64,000 bases of DNA from Mimachlamys varia (GCA_947623455.1 OX392534.1:5404001-5468000), one strand, 5' to 3'. Shown: positions 22,780-35,129, numbered from the stretch's first letter. Translations and numbers: made by a program. Notes: generated by a model not told the origin, from the letters alone.

Positions 22780-23747
22780 GTGATCAGGCATTCATAAAGA
22801 ATTATCGGCTAGATAGACAGTCTGTATTTGAACTTTGCGAATTACAGCAAAATGATATCTCAAGGTACACAAAGAGGAACATGGCTCTCCCAGTCTCTTT
22901 ACAAACGACAAACGATGATTAATTTACGGTATTACGCCAGTGGAAGCTACATGTCCGTAACTGGGGATGCGCACGGTGTCAGCAAGATGGCTGTATCTCG
23001 TGCTATACGAGATGTATCGATGATCCTTTCACGACATGCAAGATCATACATCAAATTCCCTTTAACCGATCAGGAACAAGTAAAAGTTAAGCAGAATTTC
23101 TTTAACATTCGTGGATTTCCCAATGTTTTTGGGGCTGTAGACGGCAGTTTGATTCCAATCGACATCCCATCAGATGAGGAACACCTGTATGTGTGTAGAA
23201 AGGGATTTCATTCTCTAAACATTCAAGGGATTTGTGATGCTGGCTATAGATTACTTAATGTTGTCGCTAAATGACCCGGATCTACCCATGATTCTTTTAT
23301 CTGGAATAACTGTGGACTATGTAATGCTTTTGAGACAGGTCAAATATGTAATGGCTATCTTCTTGGAGATAGTGGCTATTGTCTCAGACCATGGCTTATG
23401 ACCCCAAAGCAGTCTCACCTGCTGACAGGAGGTACAACAAAGCACATCGAACCACTCGCTGTGTCATTGAGAGAACATTTGGGATATGGAAAATGAGATT
23501 TAGATGCACATTCAAAGGTCTTACATTGTCCCATCCTGAACGATCAAGCAGAGTTATCATGTCGACAGCAATATTGCACAATATATGCATGCAAAAACGA
23601 CTGCCCTGTGAAGATCTCGATGATGATGATTGAGATGATGAAGCCAGTCAAGATGAAGTTACCCAAGTACAGAGCCAACCGGATTCAGCGTCAGGAATTA
23701 CAGCTAGGGAAAACGTCATAGCAACTGTGTTTGAACATTCAGAGTAA
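22780..23747 (+). pseudogene. HARBI1-like: HARBI1-like transposase, broken
   Basis: Harbinger DDE nuclease that cuts and joins transposon ends. The reading frame enters from an acceptor (poly-T then AAG, ending 22779) with NYRLDRQSVFELCELQQNDI, the usual N-terminal segment. It shifts frame near 22915, after which come a helix-turn-helix-like region (ASGSYMSVTGDAHGVSKMAV) and the first catalytic aspartate (VFGAVDGSLIPI). A TGA at 23272-23274 stands where the family has Trp ([15 protein letters not shown]). The second aspartate is in GDSGY. A second frameshift near 23400 precedes the catalytic glutamate ([15 protein letters not shown]). A further TGA at 23631 cuts off an acidic tail that would end at 23747. 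All three catalytic residues survive, so decay is moderate. Confidence 0.88.
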
Positions 23748-24111
23748 TCTTTGTGTGAAAATTAATGATGTTCTGGAAGATCACGAAAAGAACTAAGGAA
23801 AAGTTAAACCAATTATAATTCTTTGCATAACGTGTTTTAATAAACATTTGCATAACGTTTTAATAACAATCAAACCGTTTGGTTTCAATCATTCATAAAA
23901 AATAACATTGTAAAAATGAAAAAGAAGTGATTGTCCTTGGAACAATATACATTACATAAAAGGTACATTGTCTATTCATTGATTCCTGAGCAAACAACGT
24001 TAACAGAACATAAATGTCCAAAATAAATTTGACTAGAAGGGTTACAATTGTTGAGTATTTCTTGTATTTCTTTATGCACTTGTGCATAATCAGATCAAAT
24101 CAGTCATCAGT

Positions 24112-25460
24112 CTAATGAAGATATTTCAAAAACAAAACGTCATCAGAAATCTGTTCTGGATCAAATGCTGCCTGAGATAACAGAAACATAACTTTATGAT
24201 GGAATTCTTCAAACAATAAAGTACAATGGGGCGATACTTGAATCTCCCGAGAACCTAACGACACAAAACTGCTACCAAAAACTGAGTTCACCGAACCAGG
24301 TGATGAAAAACTGGATAATGGTGTCACCATTCGTGTAGTGCAACGGCTGTCAGCATCTACTAAGAACACTGCCAAATCTTTTTCTCTTTGCATAGGTTTC
24401 TTATTTAACCAGTGATCCATCAGGTTTTCTCCATAAACATATTGAGAACATTTTTCTCTGGACCTAAAAGACAAAAATACATAACATTTGAACATATATA
24501 CATGTATATATAATACCATTTTATTCACAAGGTAGTTTTTCTAAGTGGTTATTTGAGGCTGAATATAGGCATTATGAAAACGTAATTTGTTTCTGATAAA
24601 TAGTTATACAAAGTTAACTTACTAGTATATGACATTGAATGAAGGTAAACGTAAGGTCATTAGATTGACTAAAGTTTTATTTTGTCATGGGTTGCTGTGT
24701 ATGACTCTGAATATTAAATTTGTTATTTATCAAAACAGACTCAAAATGTTAATTGTATTTTGTATCATATATAACATAAACACGCCAGCTTTATTTCCAT
24801 ATACACGCAATGTGTATGTGTCGGTTACGATCTAAATTCAAAAGGGCAAGTGATAATTCTATAGCCAATTTCTTTTCTCCATTTGTATGGAAGTTTTATA
24901 CAAGTTATCGTTTATTCCTATTGCACTTACTTAAAGACATGTAAATGTGAATGGAACATCCTCATCATCTGTTTGGAACTGCTGTTCGTCATAGTTTGCA
25001 CCAAGATATCGTTGTAAGACATTAAGGATTTGTTGTTCACATTGTTGCCTTGATTTTCTATCTTTAGTCGTTCCTTTCCTATTTCTAATCTTTGTTTTTC
25101 AATATTAATCTTTTCCTTTTCCAATGCATATATCTTTTACTCATCATCAGTAAAGTTATGTGTTAGTTTTCGCTTTTTGCTGCCACATGATGAAACTGGG
25201 TGCGTACGCTGACTAGTGCTTGGTGTGAAGGAGGGCGAATTTGACACAACTGGCACATCGTTGTTTCGTTCTATCACTGCATTTATTGATCTATCCCAAA
25301 TTCGTTCGATTTCTATTTGAGCGTCTTCAGTACTAATAGCAGAAACATCGACATCTTGTGATTCGGTAGATTCAACCCTCTCTACATCTGTTTCTACTGA
25401 CTTTCGATAAAAGTATCTGCCATTTCAGTTGCTATCCCTTCTACAGCTGCTTTTGGTTAT
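24112..25460 (-). pseudogene. Harbinger accessory DNA-binding protein, broken
   Basis: Second gene of the Harbinger element, divergent from the transposase. The 3' exon (24463 down to 24112) starts at an acceptor TTTTAG|GTCC and encodes a Ser-rich tail ending SDDVLFLKYLH. The 5' exon ends at a perfect donor AA|GTAAGT (24930-24925). It contains a nuclear-localisation-like KKRK, a TAA where the frame reads FTDDE-stop-KIYALEKEK, and a charged coiled-coil-like stretch (EKEKINIEKQRLEIGKERLK). A one-base shift lies near 25405. In known Harbinger elements the partner is a Myb/SANT-type protein that brings the transposase to DNA. The expected N-terminal trihelix is not visible here, so the family assignment rests on position, orientation and overall make-up. 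Confidence 0.6.
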
Positions 25461-25684
25461 GTTACAAAACGAAAGTAAGGCAGTGTCAAAAGGATGCTTT
25501 GTTATATTTTTATAATCGATTAAAACGTTTGCTTGACTCGACAGGTAGCTCAGTCAAAAAAAAAACGAAGGCGGAGATTCCGGATTCCACGTATTCTTAG
25601 TTAAGTGTGACCTTACCAAAGAGAGCCCTAAGTGAGACATGCGAAAGGTTTAAGAATGCGATAAAGAGGCTTTTAGTTACCCAC

Positions 25685-26579
25685 TTATCGAATACTTTGT
25701 TTGATCTTACCGCTCCCTTAATTCCAAACTTAAATACATTTTTCTAGTTACTTGCCCCTGCTATCTAAGTCTGCGATGGTACTTGGAGATAATTTATTAA
25801 AGTTACATTATATATATATATATATAAGTGAAGCTGATTTTATTCTGAATGCATGATACATGTAGCTATAAAATAACATGAATGTCAAAGAACCGACCAG
25901 TGGCGTACCTGGAGGTATTTTGATGTGCAAGCCCGCGACGTTTTCAATTTTGGGAAGGGGGTACTTCGGGGCGGGGCGGGGTGGGAGGTGGGGGGGGGGG
26001 GGGGGGGGTTGGATAACATTTGGACTTCAAATGGTGCCGTTGTTTTGGTCTTGTTTAAATCATCATTGTCTGGCCTATCATTATACAAATTATTAATCCG
26101 AAAATGGAATCCGATGTTTTATTTCCATGATGTATGGGAACAAAATCATTATCCATACCTTTCTTATGTCATTAACTCGCCAGTAAGTAAAACCAGGGAC
26201 ATTTACATGTAAAAACCATATTCGATATACAAACGTCTCTGTTTATAAGTATATATATGTTCTGTGCAAGACTCAGGAAGTAAGAACTCATGCTTGTGTT
26301 CTTGAGCATAATTTTGTATATTTCGAACAGGCCTAGTTTCACGAAAGTTCCTTAATCTCCGGAGAAAAGCATTAAAGCGTTAACGGGAAAATCAAAGTTT
26401 AAGGCATTTTCCTTAATTTCTGTAATGCTTTCCTATCGAGATATTTAACAAAAGGAATTTTGGCCGGCCTCATTAATAATTGTATTTGCTGACTTTTAGT
26501 TTGAACCGAAATGTAGTAAAAATTGGCCCTTCTTTTATTACTCTTAGAATGATAAAATGGTCATTTTCTTATATTAAAT
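25685..26579. other. no gene; (TA)n, G tract and element ends
   Basis: Contains (TA)n at about 25811-25828. A 'CAGTGGCGTACCTGG' word at about 25897 resembles hAT-type element ends. A G-rich run spans 25957-26010, and a 'CCTAGTTTCACGAAA' motif near 26332 is typical of short foldback elements. ORFs here follow from low complexity. Confidence 0.4.
25957..26010 (+). repeat. G-rich tract with quadruplex potential
   Basis: GGGG runs separated by one or two bases lead into an almost unbroken run of about 20 G. It satisfies the four-run pattern for an intramolecular G-quadruplex on the plus strand. The exact G count may be affected by sequencing. Confidence 0.8.
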
Positions 26580-26875
26580 CTAATACAGATTTACTAAAAA
26601 AACAGAGTGTACCAAAAGGTCAACAAAACCATAATCCGAACTCAAAATCGATTAAACTAGAGGCAAAATATGAAAAAAAATGTACATGTTACCTCTGTAA
26701 ACATACAAGAGAATAAGACCAAGTGTTCCGGAAGAGTAAGCGTCTTCTACTTCATCGACGACAAATGCCATGTAAATATTGGTCACATCCAAGTAAACAT
26801 CAGGTTCTCAAAACGAGAAACGAGTCCTCATTGTCAATAAAAACAAGGGAGAACACTAATGAGTATACTCAAAAA
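26580..26875 (-). mobile_element. retroelement 3'-tail fragment (family R1)
   Basis: Reverse complement of the sequence that follows the RT ORF at 38510-38770. It includes the complements of GCAGAAGACGCTTACTCTTC and TAATCGATTTTGAGTTTGG. No coding part is left. Other members are at 35130-35400, 48100-48240 and 57990-58250 (minus) and at 38210-38770 and 60853-61405 (plus, with coding). Confidence 0.75.
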
Positions 26876-28270
26876 CTTCCATCTTCATATCACCTAAAGA
26901 TACAGAACATGTCCCATAAAACCAAGATGGCGACCATAAAACTTGCCCATAGTCTTCAACAACCTGAACCTCTGCTTTCCCTGTGCCATAGGTTTGTTCG
27001 TCAGCAGCTGATATCTATCACTAAAACCTAATATGACATGATTTTATAAAAAAAAGTCGGCCTAAGTGAAGGTAGTTTCAAACTGATGCTTATGTTTGGA
27101 TGTTGCTTGGTATTCATTTGTATACGAATTTTCTCACGTTAAAGCTATTACCTATATTTAGTCGTAGTGAGCTGTATCATAAATATTATTTGAATTGTGT
27201 TGGCTGCAGTCTCCGACATCTTGCACAATTATATATGATTTAATATGTATGCGTATTGTAATCATATATGCTATATCATTCGGAATAAAATAAAATTAAA
27301 TTTGAAGTATTTATAGGTAACAAATTTTCTGCAGGATAATATGTTAATCTGCTGAGTCGAAAAAAAGGAGTAACAATATCAGTGGACTTTTAAGAATATA
27401 AGTTGAATTATGAAATTTCTCGACTTTAATACACATACTTTGGAAAATGATGTGCAAGCACGGACTTATGTGCTTACATGGCAGCTACGCCCCTGCCGAC
27501 AAAACCGACAGATCTATACAGTGTACATGTACATCTGTAATTCTGTGGTCAAAGCCATACTTTAAGATTTTTCATCATTACACGGATTGCAAACCCGGTA
27601 TACATGCTGTGCCTGTATCAATACTTGGCTATCAAGTTACTCACCTGGAACAATATTAGGTGTGGCAGACCAGAGTCAGCCCTGCATAGCCAGTACAGAT
27701 AATTGACACTTATATTGGGTAGTACACAACTATAAACATACTGTAGTGAGGGTTCAATCTACCATGTACATATATTAAAAATGTAGTTAGTGTAGTGATT
27801 TTAAGCCTAATCATATAAGCTAAAGTGAATTTAATAGAAGTTGAAATTAAACCTTTCTTCATTACAATAAATTTTCCTTTGGTGTAAAAAAAAAATAAAA
27901 AAGCTAACATACATGAAATAACATACTTTTTCCTTCATTCAAAATTAAACAAGTTTCATCAATATATGATGTGTAAAATGTGGTTAAATAGTGAGATGAT
28001 TTCAAAGTTTGTGTAAAACACACGTAAAAGCCATGTTATGTGGGAGAACATAGGTAAAATACAGGTAAGGTATATCTGGAGCAGACCATAATGACTGTCA
28101 AAACATACCTACCCCTATGTTAGAGAAAGGAGAACACAGCGCATTGATAGACTTGGACCTTACAAAATACGAGTGGTCATTTTTTTACATGGAATTTACC
28201 TGGCAGTCACTCAGGTATGACCAGGCCTAACCCAGGTATGCAAATGAATATTCAGAAACATGGCTAGACT
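26876..28270. other. no gene recognised; upstream of sulfotransferase gene 1
   Basis: AT-rich, with scattered short ORFs and no family match. It presumably holds distal promoter sequence of the gene starting at 28396. Confidence 0.4.
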
Positions 28271-28280
28271 GGAATGAACC

Positions 28281-28290
28281 CATATATAGC
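28281..28290 (+). promoter_or_regulatory. candidate TATA box, sulfotransferase gene 1
   Basis: CATATATAGC lies 106-115 bases before the ATG at 28396, leaving room for a short 5' leader. The proposal rests on position and sequence only. Confidence 0.35.
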
Positions 28291-28395
28291 ACATATCTCC
28301 ACTACTGTACCGACGCTGGTCGTAACACCTAAAGTGTTACTATAACTGCCACGGTAGTTGTTCTCGTCACACTCACGAAAGGATACCCATTCAGC

Positions 28396-28507
28396 ATGGT
28401 TCCAGTATCTTTGAAACAGTTACGGAAATGTTCACTAACTATTACATTTATAGGTACATGTATACTGTTCATCATTGTGAATTGGACGTACCTGATTAAG
28501 GTAAAAG
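28396..28507 (+). CDS. carbohydrate sulfotransferase gene 1, exon 1 (membrane anchor)
   Basis: A short first exon of 37 codons plus one base. MVPVSLKQLRKCSLTI begins a basic cytoplasmic tail, followed by a hydrophobic segment (TFIGTCILFIIV) and a short stem, ending at a strong donor AAAG|GTAAGA. This is the layout of a type II Golgi membrane protein. It leaves one base (phase 1), exactly what exon 2 at 32782 needs. The link to exons 2 and 3 is inferred from phase, order and topology. A further stem exon between 28.5 and 32.8 kb is possible. The 43-bp minisatellite fills the start of intron 1. Confidence 0.55.
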
Positions 28508-28565
28508 GTAAGAGCGTGTGTGTATCAAGGGTTTAATTCTCGTTCACAATAGTAAAATACCTATG

Positions 28566-30600
28566 TAAACACTACTCAAACATAGACATTCTGACGTGTG
28601 TATTTGTGTAAACAATACTCAAACAATGACATTCTGACGTGTGTATTTGTGTAAACAATACTCAAACATAGACATTCTGAATTGTGTATTTGTGTTAACA
28701 ATATTCAAACATAGACATTCTGACGTGTGTTTGTGTAAACAATACTCAAACACAGACATTCTGACGTGTGTATTTGTGTAAACAATACTCAAATATAGAC
28801 ATTCTGACGTGTGTATTTGTGTAAACAATATTCAAACATAGACATTCTGACGTGTGTATTTGTGTAAACAATTCTCAAACACAGACATTCTGACGTGTGT
28901 ATTTTTGTAAACAATACTCAAATATAGACATTCTGACGTGTGTATTTGTGTAAACAATACTCAAACATATACATTCTGACGTGTGTATTTTTGTAAACAA
29001 TACTCAAACATAGACATTCTGACGTGTGTATTTGTGTAAACAATACTCAAACACAGACATTCTGACGTTTGTATTTGTGTAAACAATACTCAAACATAGA
29101 CATTCTGAACTGTGTATATGTGTAAACAATACTCAAATATAGACATTCTGACGTGTGTATTTTTGTAACCAATACTCAAACATAGACATTCTGACATGTG
29201 TATTTGTGTTAACGATACTCAAATATAGACATTCTGACGTGTGTATTTGTGTAACCAATACTCAAACATGAACATTCTGGCGTGTGTATATGTGTAACCA
29301 ATACTCAAACACAGACATTCTGACGTGTGTATTTGTGTAAACAATACTCAAACACAGACATTCTGACATGTGTATTTGTGTGAACAATACTCAGACATTG
29401 ATATTCTGACGTGTGTATTTGTGTAAACAATAATCAAACACAGACATTCTGACGTGTGTATTTGTGTTAACAATACTCAAACATGAACATTCTGACGTGT
29501 GTATATGTGTAAACAATACTCAAACATAGACATTATGACGTGTGTATTTGTGTAAACAATACTCAAACATAGACAATCTGACGTGTGTATTTGTGTAAAC
29601 AATACTCAAACATAGACATTCTGACGTGTCTATTTGTGTAAACAATACTCAAACACAGACATTCTGACGTGTGTATATGTGTTAACAATACTCAAACACA
29701 GACATTCTGACGTGTGTATTTGTGTTCACAATACTCAAACATAGACATTCTGACTTGTGTATTTGTGTAAACAATACTCAAACATAGACATTCTGACGTG
29801 TGTATTTGTGTTAACAATACTCAAACACAGACATTCTGACGTGTGTATTTGTGTTAACAATACTCAAACACAGACATTCTGACGTGTGTATTTGTGTTAA
29901 GAATACTCAAACACAGACATTCTGACGTGTGTATTTGTGTTCACAATACTCAAACATAGACATTCTGACTTGTGTATTTGTGTAAACAATACTCAAACAC
30001 AGACATTCTGACGTGTGTATATGTGTTAACAATACTCAAACATAGACATTCTGACTTGTGTATTTGTGTAAACAATACTCAAACATTGACATTCTGACGT
30101 GTGTATATGTGTTAACAATACTCAAACACAGACATTCTGACGTGTGTATTTGTGTAAACAATACTCAAATATAGACATTCTGACGTGTGTATTTGTGTAA
30201 ACAATACTCATACACAGACATTCTGACGTGTGTATTTGTGTAAACAATACTCAAACATAGACATTCTGACGTGTGGATTTGTGTTAACAATACTCAAATA
30301 TAGACATTCTGATGTGTGTATTTGTGTAAACAATACTCAAACATAGACATTCTGACGTGTGGATTTGTGTTAACAATACTCAAATATAGACATTCTGATG
30401 TGTGTATTTGTGTAAACAATACTCAAACATAGACATTCTGACGTGTGTGTTTGTGTTAACAATACTCAAACATAGACATTCTGACGTGTGTATTTGTGTA
30501 AACAATACTCAAATATAGACATTCTGACGTGTGTATTTGTGTAAACAATACTCAAACATAGACAATCTGACGTGTCTATTTGTGTGAACAATACTTAAAT
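28566..30600 (+). repeat. 43-bp minisatellite, about 47 copies
   Basis: Tandem units of ACAATACTCAAACATAGACA followed by TTCTGACGTGTGTATTTGTGTAA. Variants include CACAGAC, ATATAGAC, TTTTGTAA and GTGTTAAC. It lies in intron 1 of sulfotransferase gene 1. The minus-strand ORF at 28619-28828 is its translation. The array ends in a decayed unit just before the run of unique AT-rich sequence. Confidence 0.96.
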
Positions 30601-31623
30601 ATAAGTTTCCATCTAGGAGCAGTGCCGCATTTTCATACATCTGGAGTGTTGGTTCAATCACCTTATCAAGTTTCTCTACCTCTCAGTATGACATGTTGAT
30701 CATTATCTTTATATTACTCCTTAAATACTCTGTATATCACTCTGAATATCTACCAATAATTGGTTATTGTGTATACCACTATCTATATTCTGTAAACATT
30801 ACTTATTCTACATTAATCTTTATTTGTACTATTCAATCTGTAGTAAGATTCTTATATAATCTCAATATTTCTATGATAGGGTAAATCCTAACATCTCAAT
30901 ATATCAAAATACCGGTGAACACGTTTATTCAGTATTGTGGACAGATGTTAAACATATATTTACTATCAGTGTATCACATACAGGTATTTCATCAATAACA
31001 TCTGTAATTGCTGCCACAGACTTGTATAACACATGATATATTAATCATATACTATCAAAGACAGTGACACTTGCAGACAATATCACAGCAGAAAAAAACA
31101 CACCCTATTACATACAGGAAATACACAAGTGTATATTATGACAAGTATGTACACATTTACATAAGTATACTGTAATATATATTACACATGCCGGGGCATT
31201 TTTTACATGTAAATACTATAACAGACATGTATTTCACATGTACATGTACTAATACCTGTTATAGTATGCACATGTGTAATACAGTACATACCTCTTTAAA
31301 TCATGTTGCATCTGCCAGACATTAACAGATATGTGACATTAAAAGAAACTTGTTTTTTTTTTCACTAAATGTAGAGCATTTCCAATGTCCATTAGATAAC
31401 TTTATTCCATTAATTTTTTTTATTTCATATTTTCTTTGCAATATTTTGTACAAGTTGTATATGAAATCAGTGAAAATGACATTATTTTCTATATTTTTGA
31501 TGTGATTGGTTAAAAAACATTATATCAAAAGGAATTCATCTCAAAATACATGATATTAACTAAATATAATTACATAAATCATATCGAGGGAAAACGGTAT
31601 TTGGGGAAAACATTAAATTAAAG
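30601..31623. other. AT-rich intron sequence
   Basis: Intron 1 of sulfotransferase gene 1. There are many ACATGTA words and short A/T runs, and no gene or repeat family was recognised. Confidence 0.45.
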
Positions 31624-31974
31624 AAAAATGTATTTAATGGACTACGAGAACGTTTTTAAAGCCGTTTGCATCGTAAACATAACGGAGTCGTGATTTGGTC
31701 ACTGTTGAAGCGAGTCGAATAAAGTTCTAAATAGAGACCTAAACTGGTTTTAGAGGTATGTTTACATTTTTGGAGGTATATATCAATTACCGATAAACAT
31801 ACCACCCTAATCTAAACTCCTCATAAGTATAAAATTATTTTATACAGCGTAGTTTAGGTCCAAAATCTACGCTGTAAGTGCAACACATTCTCGGGCCCCT
31901 ATGAGCAAGGTAGGTTAGGTTCTACAGTAGTTTATCTAGCTTATTCCGTATAACAGAAATTAATTCAAGAATGC

Positions 31975-32056
31975 GGTTTTAGTCGTACCGTTTGTCTGAA
32001 AGGGTCTGGGTTCGAATGTTGTTTTAGTCGTACCGTTTGTCTGAAAGGGTCTGGGT
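31975..32056 (+). repeat. tandem pair of a SINE-like B-box segment
   Basis: Two adjacent 40-bp copies (GTTTTAGTCGTACCGTTTGT, then CTGAAAGGGTCTGGGTTCGA). Unit B has one copy at about 55294. Each ends in a T-arm-like GGGTTCGA. Confidence 0.7.
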
Positions 32057-32139
32057 TCGATTCCTGTGTTTAGTTTAGGTATGTTTTATATGATCATCGC
32101 ACGTATATGGTTGGCTAGATTAACTGGGGAAACAAGCCG

Positions 32140-32295
32140 TATACGTTAATGTTAAACGGAACTATCTAGTACCAAGAAACGGAACTAGGGTCTGGTTCCC
32201 ATTCCCGTTTAAGTTAAACGAAACTAGGGTACGGTTCCCTGTTTCGTTTATGTTAAACGAAACTAGGATCTGGTTCCTAGTTTCGTTTTTCATTA
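32140..32295 (+). repeat. tandem hairpin repeats, unit A
   Basis: Three degenerate units of about 52 bp, each able to fold. The clearest is AAACGAAACTAGGA, TCTGG loop, then TTCCTAGTTTCGTTT. The same array lies at 55425-55580 in unit B, where a frame across it happens to stay open. Confidence 0.75.
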
Positions 32296-32781
32296 ATGCC
32301 ATTTCTGGAGTATACAGTGTCACAATAAGACCGAAGCCCCGATTTAACGGTACTAAGAATGGTAGTAAGAAGTTTTGATAATGGTTTGGTTGAACAATGA
32401 GACGAGCCAGCGATATAACGCTGTTTAAGGATCCTTGTGTAGATTACTTATCCAATATAGGCGAGGTAAGGCAGCGTCTTTATCATTTATCGGTATTTCG
32501 AATGATTGTAGAGAAATATCGACTTGTGTTTAGTTTTCATTTTGTAACGCAAACTGTTTTTTTCTTTTCTGAATAGAAGACCTGATCAATTTAACCCATT
32601 CTGAGAGTGAATCCAATTCAGCATGTTCACGTTTAGCCCATTGTCTGGCGTAATCTTCCACAGAGTCCATAAGAATCTTGAAATTCACATTCCAGTTGAT
32701 GGAAACGCTTTCTCTATCGGAACACTGGTATTATTCTCTTGTACTTATACAAGGGTCTCAATGTGGATCTTTCCTTTACAG

Positions 32782-32993
32782 GTGTGACACCAGCTAAAAA
32801 CCGCGACGTAAAAGTTGTAAATATGGAAAGGATTGATCGAATCCGCAAGGTATGCGCTGCAAAAGAGGAAGAGCTTCGAAGGAATAAATCTATGGTGGAT
32901 CTTTCAGGTTCAATGTACATCGATGAGAAACATAATTTGACGTATTGCCATTTATTCAAGTCGGCGTTTACTTACTGGAGTCTACTATTCCAG
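32782..32993 (+). CDS. carbohydrate sulfotransferase gene 1, exon 2 (5'-PSB)
   Basis: A 212-nt exon with acceptor TTCCTTTACAG and donor CAG|GTATGT. It enters in phase 1 and leaves in phase 0. It encodes the stem end (ERIDRIRKVC) and the PAPS 5'-phosphosulfate-binding segment, read as YCHLFKSAFTYWSLLF. The Sulfotransfer_2 family normally has a C-x-x-PK-x-GCT-x-W pattern here. Lys, Thr and Trp are kept, but the small Gly and Cys positions are Ala and Phe in both copies. Activity may therefore be altered. The protein encoded by this exon is identical in unit B. Confidence 0.8.
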
Positions 32994-33083
32994 GTATGTA
33001 TATCAGGTAGACATAAAGGAATGCCAGAGGAGAACATGGTGATAATTTTAACAAGCAGCTGAGTATTGCTGAAGCCATGTTCC

Positions 33084-33425
33084 CATCCTCGATATCAAAG
33101 GGTTACGCTCACTTTCGCTCTCTACACCACTGGAAAATGGGATGGCAAGACTGATAGATCCGTGTGCGTCACCTCTGCTGATGAGGCAAGAACACTGGTC
33201 CGACCTTTTGATGTATATCAAAAGGTCTCGTTGTCACTTAACGGTAAAAATTGGTAGGATTTTTAGTCGGTTTTGGTTTCTTTGCAATCGTCAAAGGACA
33301 GACATGCAGCCTAGAGATTGGTCAGTGTTTTTTTTTTTACCTCGGCGTGCCTTCACTTTTGCCATGACATATTCTAAGGGTGTAGAGAGCGAAAGTGAAC
33401 GTAACCTCTTGATGTCGAGGATGAC
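33084..33425. mobile_element. foldback MITE in intron 2, unit A
   Basis: Terminal inverted repeats of about 45 bp: CATCCTCGATATCAAAGGGT at the left, and the complement (AGAGAGCGAAAGTGAACGTA, then ACCTCTTGATGTCGAGGATG) at the right. The 0.34 kb body has no coding capacity. The unit B copy is at 56369-56682. Confidence 0.75.
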
Positions 33426-33542
33426 ATGTCCCCAGCCGTGCCACAAGATATTACCCTGAAAAGATTTATAACGATAGTGCCCTTGTAAAGATAATTAATT
33501 TAAAAAGATGAAAACTACTCAATTAATTACTATGAAAACAGT

Positions 33543-33960
33543 TTTATTATAACCCCCGCAACGAACTTAGGGGGGGTGGTGGTTATACAGGAATCAGGTT
33601 GTCCGTTCGTCTGTCCGTCTGTAGACCCAATTTTGTCCGGCTATGCCTTCGCTCACTTTTCAACGGAACTTTTTTTTAAAAATGTGGGAATATACAGTAC
33701 AGTATGAAAATATGCAACCTGAAGTAAATTTGGGTTTCGACCCTTTTTAAAAAGTAATTCCCGTTTTTATGTAAAAAAATGAACACAATTTTGTCCGGCT
33801 ATGCATTTTGCAGTTTTCAACGGATCTTTTAAAAATAAAAATTTTGAGGGAATAGATAGTACAGTATGTAGATGTGCTCCTCAATTACCTTTAAGGGGAA
33901 GAGGGTATGAGTCCCCCCCCCCCCCCCCCACCCCCTCCCCCGGACGAAAGTTCTAGTTGA
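33543..33960 (+). repeat. 'CCCCGCAACGAA' mollusc-type repeat, unit A
   Basis: Starts ATAACCCCCGCAACGAACTT, then a G run and CCGTTCGTCTGTCCGTCTGT. Two tandem sub-repeats follow, each starting near TTTTGTCCGGCTATGC and ending in a 'TTTTCAACGGA' block. The unit B counterpart has three sub-repeats. From memory this block is common in mollusc genomes. A poly-C run and a CGGACGAAAGTTCTAG end close it. Confidence 0.7.
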
Positions 33961-34463
33961 CTCTGTGGTTAAAATGACTTAAAATCCGTGAATAATTATG
34001 AAACAAAAACGATAACATTTCTTGTTACGTCAGATCTATGTACATATAATTATCTACTTCCAATGCAAAAGATCAAAATAATAAATTCATCCTTCAGAAA
34101 CTAGCCATGATAATTTTTCATAGTAACAATCTGTATTACACACTCATACATTACCTATATCGTATACCGTCTATTACCTTATCAAAGATCAAAACTCATA
34201 AAGTTACAGCTGACTGAATAGGTATTTTTATTAATTTTGTACCCACATGAAAAAAGTATATTTTTATTTTATTTTATTTATTTATTGTTTTGTAATCAAA
34301 CATTGTAAAGTCAGATACTAGCTACCTTGTATTTCAATGTCAAACTTTGATATCAATTAAAGCATTCTGTATTGAATTTATAAGATCTCATAAAAACGTT
34401 CGCGTTAGAAAGTCAAAGATGATAAATGTTTCTTCTACGATGGATATACCTGAATAATGTGAA

Positions 34464-35020
34464 AATTATTTTTTTTTTATTATTATTTTTTTATTCATCA
34501 TCAAAAATAAACATGTACACATATAACGAATACATAAATGCATCACATATAGCCAGGATACAGGTAGATATACACACACAGGCACATGAATATGTATAAA
34601 CATATAATACACACACATACATACATATACAGACATGCATGTGCACATGTAAGTGCACATGGACATGCACTAATATTATGACCCATTACACAAGGGTTCA
34701 TACATTGATGCACATATACATACCCTCACACATACATACCCTCACAACCACACACATTAGCACAAACACACGTGCACACATACATGTACGCCTGCATGCA
34801 CACATATACACATGCATGCATACACATACCTAGATGTCTATTAATTGCATGCAAGCATAAAACCGCCTAGGCTATATACAATGCATTGATGTATATTGCG
34901 CGCAGTAATGCACATGCGTATGCATGCATCAATGCACACACATGCCCACACATAAGTACTAGACCTTGTGTTTGTGTTTCCACAACTTGGATAACAACTT
35001 TGGAAACACTAAATGAGTTA
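34464..35020 (+). repeat. degenerate (CA)n / ACATAC-rich block, only in unit A
   Basis: About 560 bp of alternating purine-pyrimidine sequence (CACACATACATACATATACA, GTGCACATG and similar). It follows a T-rich/ATT run and is absent from the corresponding place in unit B (about 57885). The ORFs at 34466-34833 are low-complexity readings. Confidence 0.8.
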
Positions 35021-35129
35021 ATTATCATTGTTGTAACGAGAAAACATCAATCTCGAAATCATATTTCATATGTTTTTGGATTTGTTTGGGTTTTTTCAAA
35101 CTTGTTAACATCAGATGAAAATATCAGAG

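Larger units (their letters stand above)
22622..25684 (+). mobile_element. Harbinger (PIF) DNA transposon, decayed
   Basis: About 3.06 kb with imperfect terminal inverted repeats: GGGCGTAACTGAAAGC at 22622 and, read on the minus strand from 25684, GTGGGTAACTAAAAGC. The left end is preceded by TAA and the right end followed by TTA, close to the three-base TWA target site of Harbinger elements but not an exact duplication. Inside are the two genes of an autonomous Harbinger: a DDE transposase on the plus strand and a DNA-binding accessory protein on the minus strand. Both carry stops and frameshifts, so the copy cannot move on its own. Confidence 0.8.

Noticed and set aside
28619..28828. Minus-strand ORF in the 43-bp array
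   Set aside because: Same reason: a repeat period reading.
34639..34833. Thr/His-rich ORF
   Set aside because: Reading of the degenerate CA/ACATAC block, which is absent from unit B.
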